A stretch of 64,000 nucleotides of DNA from HKCCE3408 sp038530555 (GTDB lineage Bacteria > Pseudomonadota > Alphaproteobacteria > Rhodobacterales > Rhodobacteraceae): the NCBI GenBank assembly GCA_038530555.1, contig JBCBCN010000009.1, positions 1 to 64,000 of the forward strand, read 5' to 3'. A program made the position numbers and the translations under genes. Position 1 is the first letter of the stretch. Each line of letters begins with the position of its first letter. Shown here piece by piece: positions 33,793 to 42,997 of this stretch. The notes under the pieces are model-generated. The model did not search any database and was not told the DNA's origin. It was given only the letters and a program-made list of their open reading frames with translations.

Positions 33793-34116
33793 CTACGGCG
33801 TCGGGTCAAACAGGTGCGTCTGTTCCCGCGTCTCGGCGTCGAAAACTCGGATCAAGCCATCCGTGCCGACAATCACGATCTGCTGGCCCGTCTGGCTATA
33901 GCCCGCCACCTCGACCCCAACCGGAAGCTCGAACAGATCGGGCGACAGCAGGATGGGCCGATCATCGCCAGTGATGCGGATGACAAGGAGCAGCGTGATC
34001 GTTACTACGCCCAGGATCATCACCGCCGTCAGGATCGTCACCAGGGTCTTGAGATAGCGCAGGTTCGGCGGCAGATCGAAACCGGACGCCTCGTCGTCTT
34101 GCGGAGTATCGCCCAT
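33793..34116 (-). CDS. Small membrane protein (DUF6476-like)
   Basis: 107 residues from ATG 34116 (MGDTPQDDEASGFDLPPNLR). One membrane helix, LKTLVTILTAVMILGVVTITLLLVIRI in part, follows a cytoplasmic start. The periplasmic tail is short and beta-like with SQTGQQIVIVGTDGLIRVFD. Its start codon overlaps the start codon of the divergent pseudouridine synthase (CCATGG). The function is unknown; the gene pair is common in Rhodobacterales as far as I recall. Confidence 0.75.
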   Translation of the reverse strand: MGDTPQDDEASGFDLPPNLRYLKTLVTILTAVMILGVVTITLLLVIRITGDDRPILLSPDLFELPVGVEVAGYSQTGQQIVIVGTDGLIRVFDAETREQTHLFDPTP

Positions 34117-35152
34117 GGCCGCGCCTCGCGTGTTGACCCTCACTCTCGGCCCTGATCCGGCCGCGCGCCTTGATAAGGCACTGGCGCGCGCGGTGCCAGA
34201 GGAAGCGGCGCTCAGCCGGTCGCGGCTGAGCCGGTTGATCGGGGCCGGGGCTGTGGCGGTTAACGGCGCCGTAGTCGCCGATGCCAAGGCCAAAGTGTCC
34301 GAAGGCGATCTGATCGAGATCACGGTGCCGGTCGCCGCCGAGGTCGAGACGCTGCCCGAGGCGATCGCGCTTGATGTGGCCTATGAAGACGACGCGCTGA
34401 TCGTGATCAACAAACCGGCGGGCATGGTCGTGCATCCCGCGCCCGGCTCCCCCAGCGGGACTTTGGTCAACGCGCTGCTCCACCATTTTGGCGGCGCACT
34501 GTCCGGGGTCGGCGGGGAAAAGCGGCCTGGGATCGTGCACCGGATCGACAAGGACACGTCCGGCTTGTTGGTGGTGGCGAAATCAGACGCGGCCCATCAC
34601 GGCCTGGCCGAGCAATTCGCAGCCCACGGCGTGGAGCGGCTTTACCTGGCGTTGTGCCACGGGGTGCCGGACCCAGCAGATCCGCGCCTGTCGGGCACCA
34701 AAGGGGTCAGCCTGGAGCAGGGGCGCATCAAGATCACCTCGTTTCTCGGGCGCCACAAAACCGACCGTCAGCGTCAGGCCGTCAGCTTTTCCGCCGGGCG
34801 CCATGCTGTGACCTGGGTCAGTCCGCGTGAGGGCTTTGCCGAGGCCGCCGCACTCATTGCCTGTCGTTTGGAGACGGGGCGCACACATCAGATACGTGCC
34901 CATCTAGCCCATCTCGGTCATGGTCTGATCGGCGATCCGGTCTATGGCGGACGCCGTCGCGCCTCGATCCGGCGATTGGGTCATGAGCTTGCCGGTGAGA
35001 TCGAGGCCTTCGGGCGGCAGGCGCTCCATGCGGCGAGCCTTGGGTTTGAGCATCCGGTCAGCGGGGACGCGCTGCGCTTTGAAGCGGAGATGCCGCCCGA
35101 TATGGCACGATTGTTACAAAATCTACGCCAGCACAGCCGCCCGGCGCCCTAA
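34115..35152 (+). CDS. RluA/RluD-family 23S rRNA pseudouridine synthase
   Basis: 345 residues. The N-terminal S4 domain (about 15-75) is ARLDKALARAVPEEAALSRSRLSRLI. The catalytic motif GIVHRIDKDTSGLLVVAKSD contains the Asp of HRxDxxTSG. ETGRTHQIRAHLAHLGHGLIGD is the conserved C-terminal block. It isomerises uridines in rRNA (RluD-type most likely). It starts inside the start codon of the divergent DUF6476-like gene. Confidence 0.92.
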   Translation: MAAPRVLTLTLGPDPAARLDKALARAVPEEAALSRSRLSRLIGAGAVAVNGAVVADAKAKVSEGDLIEITVPVAAEVETLPEAIALDVAYEDDALIVINKPAGMVVHPAPGSPSGTLVNALLHHFGGALSGVGGEKRPGIVHRIDKDTSGLLVVAKSDAAHHGLAEQFAAHGVERLYLALCHGVPDPADPRLSGTKGVSLEQGRIKITSFLGRHKTDRQRQAVSFSAGRHAVTWVSPREGFAEAAALIACRLETGRTHQIRAHLAHLGHGLIGDPVYGGRRRASIRRLGHELAGEIEAFGRQALHAASLGFEHPVSGDALRFEAEMPPDMARLLQNLRQHSRPAP

Positions 35153-35277
35153 TTTCGGCGTCTTCACCGATGATTATTTCAAGCTAGAGCATTGTGCACA
35201 CGTGCACGTGAAACCGGGATTTTGAATTTGAAGTGCGTCTGAACGAGGGCTAAATCTACTGGCAACGCCGGTGAACG

Positions 35278-35306
35278 CTTGAAACCGCCCGATAGCGCCA
35301 CCATCT
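35278..35306 (+). promoter_or_regulatory. Possible heat-shock (sigma-32) promoter of rpoH
   Basis: CTTGAA (35278-35283), 17-nt spacer, CCATCT (35301-35306), about 63 bp before the rpoH ATG. It partly fits the alphaproteobacterial sigma-32 pattern of CTTG followed by a C/T-rich -10. It would mean autoregulation. Confidence 0.4.
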
Positions 35307-35369
35307 CAAAGTTAAGCGAGTTTACATCGCAATTTCGCGCAAGCACCGCGCCAATAGGGGAGCAAAGAT

Positions 35370-36263
35370 ATGAGCAGCTATGCAAATCTGCCCGCACCGT
35401 CGCCCGAACAGGGCCTCAACCGGTATCTCCAGGAAATCCGCAAGTTCCCGATGCTTGAGCCGGAAGAAGAGTACATGCTGGCCAAAAGCTGGGTCGAGCG
35501 GGAAGACAGTGCGTCGGCCCATAAGCTTGTCACGAGCCACCTGCGCCTAGCGGCCAAGATCGCCATGGGTTACCGCGGCTACGGTCTGCCGCAGGCCGAG
35601 GTGATCTCGGAGGCGAATGTCGGCCTCATGCAGGCGGTCAAGCGCTTCGATCCCGAAAAAGGCTTCCGCCTGGCGACCTACGCCATGTGGTGGATCCGCG
35701 CCTCGATCCAGGAATACATCCTACGCTCATGGAGCCTGGTGAAGCTCGGCACGACCTCGGCCCAGAAGAAGCTGTTCTTCAACCTGCGCAAAGCCAAGGC
35801 TCGGATCGGCGCGCTTGAGGACGGCGATATGCGGCCCGAGAATGTGGCGCGGATTGCCAACGATCTCGGCGTGACCGAGGCTGAGGTGGTGTCGATGAAC
35901 CGCCGCCTGTCGGGTGGCGATGCGTCGCTCAACGCCATGGTCGGCTCAGCCGAGGGGGACAGCGCGACGCAATGGCAGGATTGGCTCGAAGACGAAGACG
36001 CCGATCAAGCGACGGATTACGCCGAGAAGGACGAGTTCCAGCACCGCATGAGCTTGATGGAAAAGGCCATGGAGGTCCTGAACGACCGAGAGCGTGACAT
36101 CTTGAGCCAGCGTCGTCTGCAGGATCAACCGGTCACGCTGGAAGAGCTGTCGGGTGTCTATGATGTTAGCCGAGAGCGGATCCGCCAGATCGAAGTCCGC
36201 GCCTTTGAAAAGCTGCAAAAGAAGATGCGTGAGCTTGCGCGCGGTGAGGTCATCCCGGCCTAA
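35370..36263 (+). CDS. rpoH: RNA polymerase sigma-32 factor RpoH
   Basis: 297 residues. Region 2 is LVTSHLRLAAKIAMGYRGYG and RFDPEKGFRLATYAMWWIRA. The RpoH box QKKLFFNLRKAK separates it from RpoD. Region 4 is LSGVYDVSRERIRQIEVRAF. It directs heat-shock and stress transcription. Rhodobacterales often carry two rpoH paralogues with partly overlapping regulons; I cannot tell which this is. AGGGGAG precedes the ATG. Confidence 0.95.
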   Translation: MSSYANLPAPSPEQGLNRYLQEIRKFPMLEPEEEYMLAKSWVEREDSASAHKLVTSHLRLAAKIAMGYRGYGLPQAEVISEANVGLMQAVKRFDPEKGFRLATYAMWWIRASIQEYILRSWSLVKLGTTSAQKKLFFNLRKAKARIGALEDGDMRPENVARIANDLGVTEAEVVSMNRRLSGGDASLNAMVGSAEGDSATQWQDWLEDEDADQATDYAEKDEFQHRMSLMEKAMEVLNDRERDILSQRRLQDQPVTLEELSGVYDVSRERIRQIEVRAFEKLQKKMRELARGEVIPA

Positions 36264-36398
36264 GCGCTGGGAGCAGCGATGCCTGACCTTTCGCAAACGA
36301 CGGCGGCGGACGGGCTCACAGCTTCTCTGCCAAACTCGTTAAATCAAACCGTCTGACAACCATGGCGGCGCCCCTCACGTCGCGGGGCGCTGCGCGTC

Positions 36399-37445
36399 TC
36401 AGGCGCTTCTGACCTTCTGTGACGCGACCAGGTGACCGGGCAGTGTCGCACAAAGTCCAGCGCCGTAGCCAAAGCGTGACGGCACCGGCTGCAAGCTGCC
36501 GCCGCGGTTGCGCAAGATCCGTACGAGCGTGCGCAGGCCAAAGCCGGTGCGCGTCGCGTTGCCATCCAGCGGCCCGGTCGGAAAGTTCTCGGCAAATCCT
36601 ACGCCATCGTCGCTGAAACGGATCTCAAGCTGTCCGGGCACAGGCTCGGACACGTCGAGACGCATCTGCATATGCGCGTTGCGACCGTGTTTGATCGAAT
36701 TTTCGATCAGGTTGCGCACCATCAGCAAGAGAACGGCACTATCGGCCTCAAGCAGCTCCTGCGGGGCAATCATCGAGTGCTCACCCACGACATCAATCGT
36801 GTGCAGAACATCGCGCGCCAAACGTGCCAAGGACGTGCGTTCCACCTTGGCTGCCCCGTGATCGGCCAGAACATAGGTGAGGATCTTATCGGTAAGCTCC
36901 ATCGCGTGGCCGCCGGAGGCTGCGATCCATTCGATCAGTTCCTTTTTTCCATCGCCGTGATCCACGAAATTCTCGGCCAGCATCTCGGTTAGCTGCAGAA
37001 TTTGCCGGAGAGGCGCGCGCATGTCATGGGCGGCAAGGGCGATGAATTCCTCCCGCTCACTGTCTTCCAAGATGCGGCGCGCATCGCTTTCGACCTGCAT
37101 AGTCACGTCGATCGCGGTCCCGATCATCGTGCCAGGCCGGGTTGGATCGGGCGTCAGAGTGGTGTCCGACCAACGCTCACCACTCGGTAGCGACAGCACC
37201 TCGCGATAGCTGAAGGCGGCACCGTGCGTCAGCGCGGCTTCGTAATTTTCTTGGAGTTGGGTGGCGACCGCGGGTGGAAAAATCTCATCCATCCGCACGC
37301 CATCCGCAGGCGGCTCAGGCAGGCCGGAGAACGCGCGACAGGCCGAATTGGCGAAGACCAACTTCCAAGCGCCTGGCTCGGTCCGCACCACTACGAAGAC
37401 CGGCGCGGCCAATTGATCGTATAACTCGTACGCCATCGGGTGCAC
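36399..37445 (-). CDS. PAS-domain sensor histidine kinase
   Basis: 348 residues, no membrane helix. The N-terminal PAS domain (about 8-115) includes VFANSACRAFSGL and a PAC-like end. DHp box EEFIALAAHDMRAPLRQI has phospho-acceptor His about 138. The ATPase domain has N box NLIENSIKHG, G1 SDDGVGF and G2 TGFGLRTLVRIL. It senses a cytoplasmic cue and phosphorylates an unknown regulator. No response regulator is adjacent, so it is an orphan. Confidence 0.9.
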   Translation of the reverse strand: MHPMAYELYDQLAAPVFVVVRTEPGAWKLVFANSACRAFSGLPEPPADGVRMDEIFPPAVATQLQENYEAALTHGAAFSYREVLSLPSGERWSDTTLTPDPTRPGTMIGTAIDVTMQVESDARRILEDSEREEFIALAAHDMRAPLRQILQLTEMLAENFVDHGDGKKELIEWIAASGGHAMELTDKILTYVLADHGAAKVERTSLARLARDVLHTIDVVGEHSMIAPQELLEADSAVLLLMVRNLIENSIKHGRNAHMQMRLDVSEPVPGQLEIRFSDDGVGFAENFPTGPLDGNATRTGFGLRTLVRILRNRGGSLQPVPSRFGYGAGLCATLPGHLVASQKVRSA

Positions 37446-37565
37446 TCCACCTTGTTGGCGTAAGAGATGGCCCGCAGGCGTGAAGGGTCGGTAAACGTGC
37501 CAAAGGTCCGTAAAGGCGATCTTTGTAAAATTGCAAATGACCGCCGCCCGAGCTCCGGCTTGGCG

Positions 37566-39395
37566 CTACCCCATGGCCTCCAATTCGTCGATGAAGCCCT
37601 CGATCATCGAAAGCCCTTTGTCCCAGAAAGCGGGATCAGAGGCGTCGAGCCCGAAAGGCGCCAACAGCTCTTTGTGGTGTTTTGAACCGCCCGCCTTGAG
37701 CATCTCAAAATACTTCTCCTGAAAGCCTGCATCCCCCTCGCGGTAGACAGCATAGAGCGCGTTCACCAAGCCGTCGCCAAAGGCATAGGCATAGACGTAG
37801 AACGGCGAATGGACGAAATGCGGGATATAGGCCCAGAAGGTCTCATAGCCCTCCATAAAATTGAAGGCAGGGCCGAGGCTTTCGCCCTGCACGCTCATCC
37901 ACAACGCGTTGATCTGCTCGGGCGTCTGCTCCCCCTCGGCGCGGGCGGCGTGTAGTTTGCACTCGAAATCGTAGAACGCGATCTGGCGCACGACCGTGTT
38001 GATCATGTCCTCGACTTTGCCGGCCAGAAAGACCTTGCGCTCGCCCGCGTCCTTGGCCCCGTCGAGCAGTTTTTGGAAGGTCAGCATCTCGCCGAACACG
38101 CTGGCCGTCTCGGCCAGCGTCAGGGGCGTGTGGCTCAACATCTCGCCCTGACCGGCGGCAAGCCGTTGATGCACGCCGTGGCCGAGCTCATGGGCCAAAG
38201 TCATCACATCGCGCGGTTTGCCTAGGTAGTTCAGCATCACATAAGGATGCGCGTCGGTGACGGTCGGATGGGCGAAGGCGCCCGGCGCCTTGCCCTCAGC
38301 CACGGGCGCGTCGATCCAGCCCTGGGTGAAGAACGGCTCAGCCAGCTCCGCCATGCGCGGATCGAAGGCGGCATACGCGTCGGTCACGATGCCGCGCGCC
38401 TCATCCCATCCGACGATGCGGGTGCTCTCCATCGGCAGAGGCGCGTTGCGGTCCCAAACCTCCATTGTCTCAAGGCCCAGCCATTTGGCTTTGAGTGTAT
38501 AATAGCGGTGGCTCAACCGCGGATAGGCCGCGACGACGGCGTCGCGCAAAGCTTGGACGACCTCGGGCTCGACATGGTTTGACAGGTGCCGGCCCGCCTG
38601 CGGCGTGGGCAGCTTACGCCAGCGGTCGCCGATCTCTTTCTCCTTGGCCAGCGTGTTGTGCACCCGCGCAAACAGCGGCAGCTGTTCGGCAAAGCCCGCC
38701 GCCAGAGCCCGGGCCGCCGCCTCACGTTTGGCGCGGTCCTGCTCCGTAAGCAGCGTGAGCGTCGCCTCGATCCCCTGACGCGCGCCATCGACCTCAAAGG
38801 TCATCCCGGCGATCGTCTCATCAAACAGCTTATTCCAGGCCGAGGCCCCGACGACCGAGGTGTCGTGCAGATAGGCCTCCAACTCATCGGAAAGTTGATG
38901 CGGCTTCATCGCCCGCTGTCGGTCGAACGCTGGGCGATAGCGGGCGAGATCCGCATTCGCCTTCAGCATCGCCTCATAGGTCTCATCGGGAATACGGTTG
39001 AATTCTAGACCCACGAAAACAAGCGCGCTGGAGGCCCGGGTGATCCGGTCCTGGCAATCCGACATGAATTTAGCGCGTTCAGGATCGGTTGTGCGCTGAT
39101 AATAGCGAAGGCCCGCATAGGACATGATCCGCCCGGCGACTTGATCGATGCGCTCGTTGCGACGTGTGGCCTGAAGCATTTCCTCGGCGCTGAGATCGGC
39201 AAGGCGGCCCTTATAGGTCTTGGCGAAATCGGCGCATTCGCCGTCCAGCCAGTCTAGATCGCGCGCGAGCTCAGGCGCGTCGGGTGCGGGATAAAGATGG
39301 CTCAGGTCCCAAACTGGTAAATCGCCCAGATCGCGCCCGCCCCCCGTCTCGGTCGCAGCATCACGGAGCGGGGCGGGAAAACGCAAGTTCATCAA
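37566..39395 (-). CDS. Oligoendopeptidase F family M3 metallopeptidase
   Basis: 609 residues. The zinc motif is LAHELGHGVHQRL, with the third ligand Glu expected in LAETASVFGEML. Start region LGDLPVWDLSHLYP and the end FYVYAYAFGDGLVNALYAVY are typical of PepF. It degrades short cytoplasmic peptides. Single gene, followed by no obvious partner. Confidence 0.93.
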   Translation of the reverse strand: MMNLRFPAPLRDAATETGGGRDLGDLPVWDLSHLYPAPDAPELARDLDWLDGECADFAKTYKGRLADLSAEEMLQATRRNERIDQVAGRIMSYAGLRYYQRTTDPERAKFMSDCQDRITRASSALVFVGLEFNRIPDETYEAMLKANADLARYRPAFDRQRAMKPHQLSDELEAYLHDTSVVGASAWNKLFDETIAGMTFEVDGARQGIEATLTLLTEQDRAKREAAARALAAGFAEQLPLFARVHNTLAKEKEIGDRWRKLPTPQAGRHLSNHVEPEVVQALRDAVVAAYPRLSHRYYTLKAKWLGLETMEVWDRNAPLPMESTRIVGWDEARGIVTDAYAAFDPRMAELAEPFFTQGWIDAPVAEGKAPGAFAHPTVTDAHPYVMLNYLGKPRDVMTLAHELGHGVHQRLAAGQGEMLSHTPLTLAETASVFGEMLTFQKLLDGAKDAGERKVFLAGKVEDMINTVVRQIAFYDFECKLHAARAEGEQTPEQINALWMSVQGESLGPAFNFMEGYETFWAYIPHFVHSPFYVYAYAFGDGLVNALYAVYREGDAGFQEKYFEMLKAGGSKHHKELLAPFGLDASDPAFWDKGLSMIEGFIDELEAMG

Positions 39396-39534
39396 CAGGC
39401 CTCATTGGGTTGGGTCTTGAGGGATATGAGACTGCACCGGGACAAAGGCAAGACGCGCGGCTTAGCGGACCGGGCATGCCCGCGGGCCGCCGGGCGCGTC
39501 CGGCTTAGCCAACGCCAGTTTCGGTCGGGCGATT

Positions 39535-39592
39535 GAGTATTTGTGAAAAAGTGAACAAAGCGCGTGTCTCCTTCACTTTTCCGCAAATACTC
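39535..39592. repeat. 21-bp inverted repeat (dispersed GAGTATTT element)
   Basis: Arms 39535-39555 and 39572-39592 match at 19 of 21 positions (GAGTATTTG.G.AAAAGTGAA) with a 16-nt centre. It lies between the M3 peptidase start and the next gene. A single copy of the same half occurs at 50179-50199, so it is a dispersed intergenic element. Confidence 0.7.
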
Positions 39593-39636
39593 ATCCCCGC
39601 GGCGCCTGTCAGTGCAGCCGCTCGATGGATCCGAGC

Positions 39637-40005
39637 CTAAAGCTCCACATCCCCGCCTTCGCCGATCTCGACCGAGCCCCAGGGCGGGGCGTCGGGGCGG
39701 CGGCGGATGATGATATCGCCATTGGGCAGACGCTCTGGCATTTCATAGACCGCCAGATCGTCGATCTGATCGGCCAGCCCTTGCAAAAACGGCAGCATAT
39801 CCTCTTCGAAGAATGGCCTGAGCTCGTCCAGCATGGGCTCCATCTCTTGGCCAAGCCCTTCGAGCAGGCGCCTGGCGCCCTCGCCGAAAAGCTCGAGCCC
39901 GTCGCGCAGGGCGTCGTTTTCGTCTTGTGCTGTCGCCTGGCCCGGCAGGGCGGCGAGCGGCAGGGTGAGGCAGGCGCTGAGAAGCGCGGCTTTGATCTTG
40001 GTCAT
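39637..40005 (-). CDS. Small exported acidic protein
   Basis: 122 residues from ATG 40005 (MTKIKAALLSACLTLPLAAL). The signal peptide is cleaved near GQATAQDEND. The mature part is helical and acidic with regular Leu spacing (DGLELFGEGARRLLEGLGQE), then a short beta tail ending GDVEL. No catalytic motif is seen. It resembles periplasmic helical proteins found in Rhodobacterales; function unknown. Confidence 0.75.
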   Translation of the reverse strand: MTKIKAALLSACLTLPLAALPGQATAQDENDALRDGLELFGEGARRLLEGLGQEMEPMLDELRPFFEEDMLPFLQGLADQIDDLAVYEMPERLPNGDIIIRRRPDAPPWGSVEIGEGGDVEL

Positions 40006-40065
40006 GCCTAAAAGATAGGGGTGCGATGGGTCCCGCAAAAGAGGGCGGCAGCGCGTGAGCGTCTC

Positions 40066-41067
40066 TCAGCCAATGTCGAGCGTGACGGGAAAATGATCGG
40101 ACGCAGTGAGCAGAGCATCGCGCAGTCCCTTGTCGTTCCAACAGCCCGGATCATTGAACGGATGCCAGATTCGCCAGGCTTGATCGGCGGGGCGCAGGCC
40201 CGGGCTTACCATGATGTAATCGAGCAGGGCCTCGAGATAGCCGCCTGTGCGTTTCTGGTAAAAGCGCGCCGTTGTCGGTTGCGCGGCGATCCGGCTTTGC
40301 AGCGCCATCGCGGCATGCGGATCGTAAAGCCGTGTTTCAGGCGCGTCGCCGCCCAACACGATCTCCACCCCTGAACGCCCAAAAAGGGCTTCGAACCGAT
40401 CAAGACCGGGCCCGTCATTGAAATCCCCCATCACGAGGAGGGGCGTGCCCGCCGCCAGATGGCCCTCCACCCGGCGCCTGAGCCAGATGCACTGGGCCAA
40501 TTGCTTGCGGCGGTTGGCGATGGCGATACGCATCGCGTCGTGCTCATCGGTCGCGCCATGGGGCGCTTTGGATTTGGCGTGAACCCCGACCATCTGGACG
40601 CGGGCTGCCTTGCTTTCGAGCTCGAGTTCTAGCGGCGGCTTGGACCAGCGCACCTTGTCTGCGCTCGCGTCGATATCCAGATCGATCTCAAACTCCCCGT
40701 CAAAGCGCGGCGCCTCGGTGCTTTCCCCCGGCGCATGGACGGCACCCAGTATGTCGGGATCGTAGAGCAGGATCAGCTCTTGCTGGGTCTCGCTGGCAAA
40801 GCCCGCAATGGCGGCGCGCGGGCGCAGGTCGTAGCGCTTTGCGAACCTTTCCAGCGCGGCCACCCCGTCGCGCTTCCGCGAGATATCTGGCGCCTCGACG
40901 ATCAAAACCGCATCGGCCTCGAGCGCCCCGATCACCCGCCCAACTGCGTCAAGCTGATCCGCCCTCGTCACATCGTGGCGCGCGGACCAGCGCCCATCGT
41001 GCAACAGCGCGCCGTCATCGCCGAACAGATTGCTGAACCACTCGACGTTGTAGGTGGCTACCCGCAT
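40066..41067 (-). CDS. Endonuclease/exonuclease/phosphatase family protein
   Basis: 333 residues. MRVATYNVEWF at the start, VLIVEAPD (Glu ligand), GDFNDGPGLDRF and the final SDHFPVTLDIG are the EEP-fold metal and catalytic motifs. Substrate undetermined (nucleic acid or phospho-lipid/inositol). The ATG overlaps the stop of the DnaJ/TerB gene upstream by one base (TGATG), so the two are coupled. Confidence 0.88.
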   Translation of the reverse strand: MRVATYNVEWFSNLFGDDGALLHDGRWSARHDVTRADQLDAVGRVIGALEADAVLIVEAPDISRKRDGVAALERFAKRYDLRPRAAIAGFASETQQELILLYDPDILGAVHAPGESTEAPRFDGEFEIDLDIDASADKVRWSKPPLELELESKAARVQMVGVHAKSKAPHGATDEHDAMRIAIANRRKQLAQCIWLRRRVEGHLAAGTPLLVMGDFNDGPGLDRFEALFGRSGVEIVLGGDAPETRLYDPHAAMALQSRIAAQPTTARFYQKRTGGYLEALLDYIMVSPGLRPADQAWRIWHPFNDPGCWNDKGLRDALLTASDHFPVTLDIG

Positions 41068-41756
41068 CAGGTCGCACGGCTTTTTTCGGCCAGGATCACC
41101 TCCCAGGCGCGGTTGATTGCCTGCAGCCGGATTTCTGCCAGGCGCACGGCCTCTTCCGGGACCCCGCGGCCGATCATCCGGTCGGGATGTGTCTCGCGCA
41201 CTTCGCCGCGCCAGACCGCGCGGATTTCCTCCAGGCTCATCTCAGGCTCGACACCCAGGATCGTATAGGGGTCCGGCTCGGCGCCTGGGACATGGCGCGC
41301 GCGAAGCCCCAAGAAGGCGCGCTCGGACATGCCGAAGATATGGCTCACGCGCTGCAAAAACGCGTCTTCGTTGGGGTGGTATTCCCCATCGGCACAGGCG
41401 ATGTGAAAGAGCCCCTCCATCAAATCACTCAGCACCGCGCTGTCGTCGTCGAACATCCGCGCGATCCGGGCAGCATATTCCTCGAACCCGGCCACATCCT
41501 CCCTCGCCATGTTAAAGACCCGCGCGGCCGAGGCCTCATCGCTGGGCGGGATGTGGAAGACCTCGCGGAAGGCCGTCACCTCATCGCGGGTCACCAGCCC
41601 ATCGGCTTTGGCCATCTTGGCGCTGAGCGCGATCACGGCGATCGTGAAGGCGACCGAGCGCTCGGGCGGTGTGCGCAAGCGCTCGAACACCGCCGTTAGG
41701 CCCTCGCCCGAGGTCAGTGCGGAAAGCGCGTCAGAGATACGTGCCCAAAGCGACAT
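41067..41756 (-). CDS. DnaJ-domain protein with TerB-like N-terminus
   Basis: 229 residues. The TerB-like helical region (about 30-140) includes AVIALSAKMAKADGLVTRDEV and FHIACADGEYHPNED. The C-terminal J-domain has DPYTILGVEPEMSLEEIRAV and the HPD motif in RETHPDRMIG. This is the DjlA-type arrangement, although the membrane helix of DjlA is missing. It would stimulate DnaK on a specific client. Confidence 0.92.
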   Translation of the reverse strand: MSLWARISDALSALTSGEGLTAVFERLRTPPERSVAFTIAVIALSAKMAKADGLVTRDEVTAFREVFHIPPSDEASAARVFNMAREDVAGFEEYAARIARMFDDDSAVLSDLMEGLFHIACADGEYHPNEDAFLQRVSHIFGMSERAFLGLRARHVPGAEPDPYTILGVEPEMSLEEIRAVWRGEVRETHPDRMIGRGVPEEAVRLAEIRLQAINRAWEVILAEKSRAT

Positions 41757-41800
41757 GAGGTCAGATTAGCCAAGCCCGGCGTGAGGCGCCACGTGCCCAG

Positions 41801-42283
41801 TCAGAGAAATTTCTGCATCAGCACCAAATCGTGCCAGCGCCCAAATTTGTAGCCCACCTGCGGCAGCCGCGCCGCCTCCAGATAGCCGAGCGCGCGGTGA
41901 AAGGCCAAACCGGCGGAGTTCTCGCCCGAGATCCCGGCCATCAGGGAATGCACGCCATCCGTCCGCGCCGCCTCCTCGAGATGCGCCATCAGGGCGCGGC
42001 CCACGCCCTGGCGCTGGCTTTGGGGCGCCAGATGCACCGTATGCTCCATCGTGTGCGCGTAACCCGGACCGCCGCGAAACTGCGCGTAGGTGGCAAAGCC
42101 CAAGACGCGCCCCGCATCCTCAGCCACCCAAAAGGGCTGATCCTGCATGAGTGAGGCCAAAACCGCCGGGGCTTTCTCGGCGCTGGTGAAGGTCGCGATG
42201 GTGTCGCGGATAATCTCATTCCAAATCGTGGAAATGGCCATCGCGTCGCCCGCACTGGCGCGGCGGATTTGTGCGGTGTCCAT
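41801..42283 (-). CDS. GNAT-family N-acetyltransferase (PAT/YwnH-like)
   Basis: 160 residues from the second ATG at 42283 (an ATG at 42286 is also possible). IRRASAGDAMAISTIWNEII at the start, HTVHLAPQSQRQGVGRALMA for the acetyl-CoA loop (Q/RxxGxG/A), and AGLAFHRALGYLEAARLPQV are typical of phosphinothricin-type acetyltransferases. It acetylates a small amine or amino acid. It overlaps the VOC-like gene upstream. Confidence 0.9.
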   Translation of the reverse strand: MDTAQIRRASAGDAMAISTIWNEIIRDTIATFTSAEKAPAVLASLMQDQPFWVAEDAGRVLGFATYAQFRGGPGYAHTMEHTVHLAPQSQRQGVGRALMAHLEEAARTDGVHSLMAGISGENSAGLAFHRALGYLEAARLPQVGYKFGRWHDLVLMQKFL

Positions 42284-42906
42284 CATGTCAAAGTGCCGAT
42301 CGCCACGGGGCCGCCGGGCGTTTGCAGATGGGCCACGATGTCGGGCTCGCGCGCGGCTTCGATGTGGATCCGGGGATCATTTGTCAGGCGCGCCACCGCG
42401 TCGCGGAGCGCGTCGGGCTCGGGGCTTTGCAGGGTCAGACGCTCCAGGCGCACGCCCCGGTCTTGCAGCGTCGGCGCGGGATGCGGGCTCTCCCAGCTCA
42501 ACAGGGCGGGCATCAGGCCCCCGAAGGGTAGGGTGCCGTCCGCGGGCACGGCCATTCGCCAGGACAGCGCGCCGCGCGTGAGAGACCAGGGCGTGCCGAG
42601 GCCATCAGGCCCGGCGTCTAAGGCTGCGTCGAGATCGGACACCCGCACGGCCCAGTGACACAGGCGCGTAGGCCCCTCGAACCGATCGAGATCGTACCAG
42701 CGCGGCTGATCGGGTGCTGTGCCGTCCGGGTCGATGGCGATCACTTCGAGGTAGTCTTCGGGCCCCAGAGACAACAGGGTGTTATGCGTGCCCATCGCCG
42801 CATGCTGTCCGCCCGGCTGCATCGGCACACCAAGCGCGGCCTCTAGGCGCGCAGTGCCCGCGTCAAGCGCGGTCGTATTGAGGACGATGTGGTCCAACTC
42901 TCCCAT
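42283..42906 (-). CDS. VOC/glyoxalase-like domain protein
   Basis: 207 residues from ATG 42906 (MGELDHIVLNTTALDAGTAR). The pattern HIVL...ALGVPMQPGGQHAAMGTHNTLL...YLEVIAID fits the glyoxalase-like family. His and Glu metal ligands are plausible (H6, E81) but the enzyme activity is unknown. It is translationally coupled to the GNAT gene downstream and divergent from 5-FCL. Confidence 0.82.
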   Translation of the reverse strand: MGELDHIVLNTTALDAGTARLEAALGVPMQPGGQHAAMGTHNTLLSLGPEDYLEVIAIDPDGTAPDQPRWYDLDRFEGPTRLCHWAVRVSDLDAALDAGPDGLGTPWSLTRGALSWRMAVPADGTLPFGGLMPALLSWESPHPAPTLQDRGVRLERLTLQSPEPDALRDAVARLTNDPRIHIEAAREPDIVAHLQTPGGPVAIGTLT

Positions 42907-42997
42907 GGCCCCGTGCCTACCTCGCCAAGACGCAGGGGAAAAGCCCAGTGCCGCATTTCGCCCTCCTGGCACGGCGTTGGCGTGCTAGGCCTAAGCC

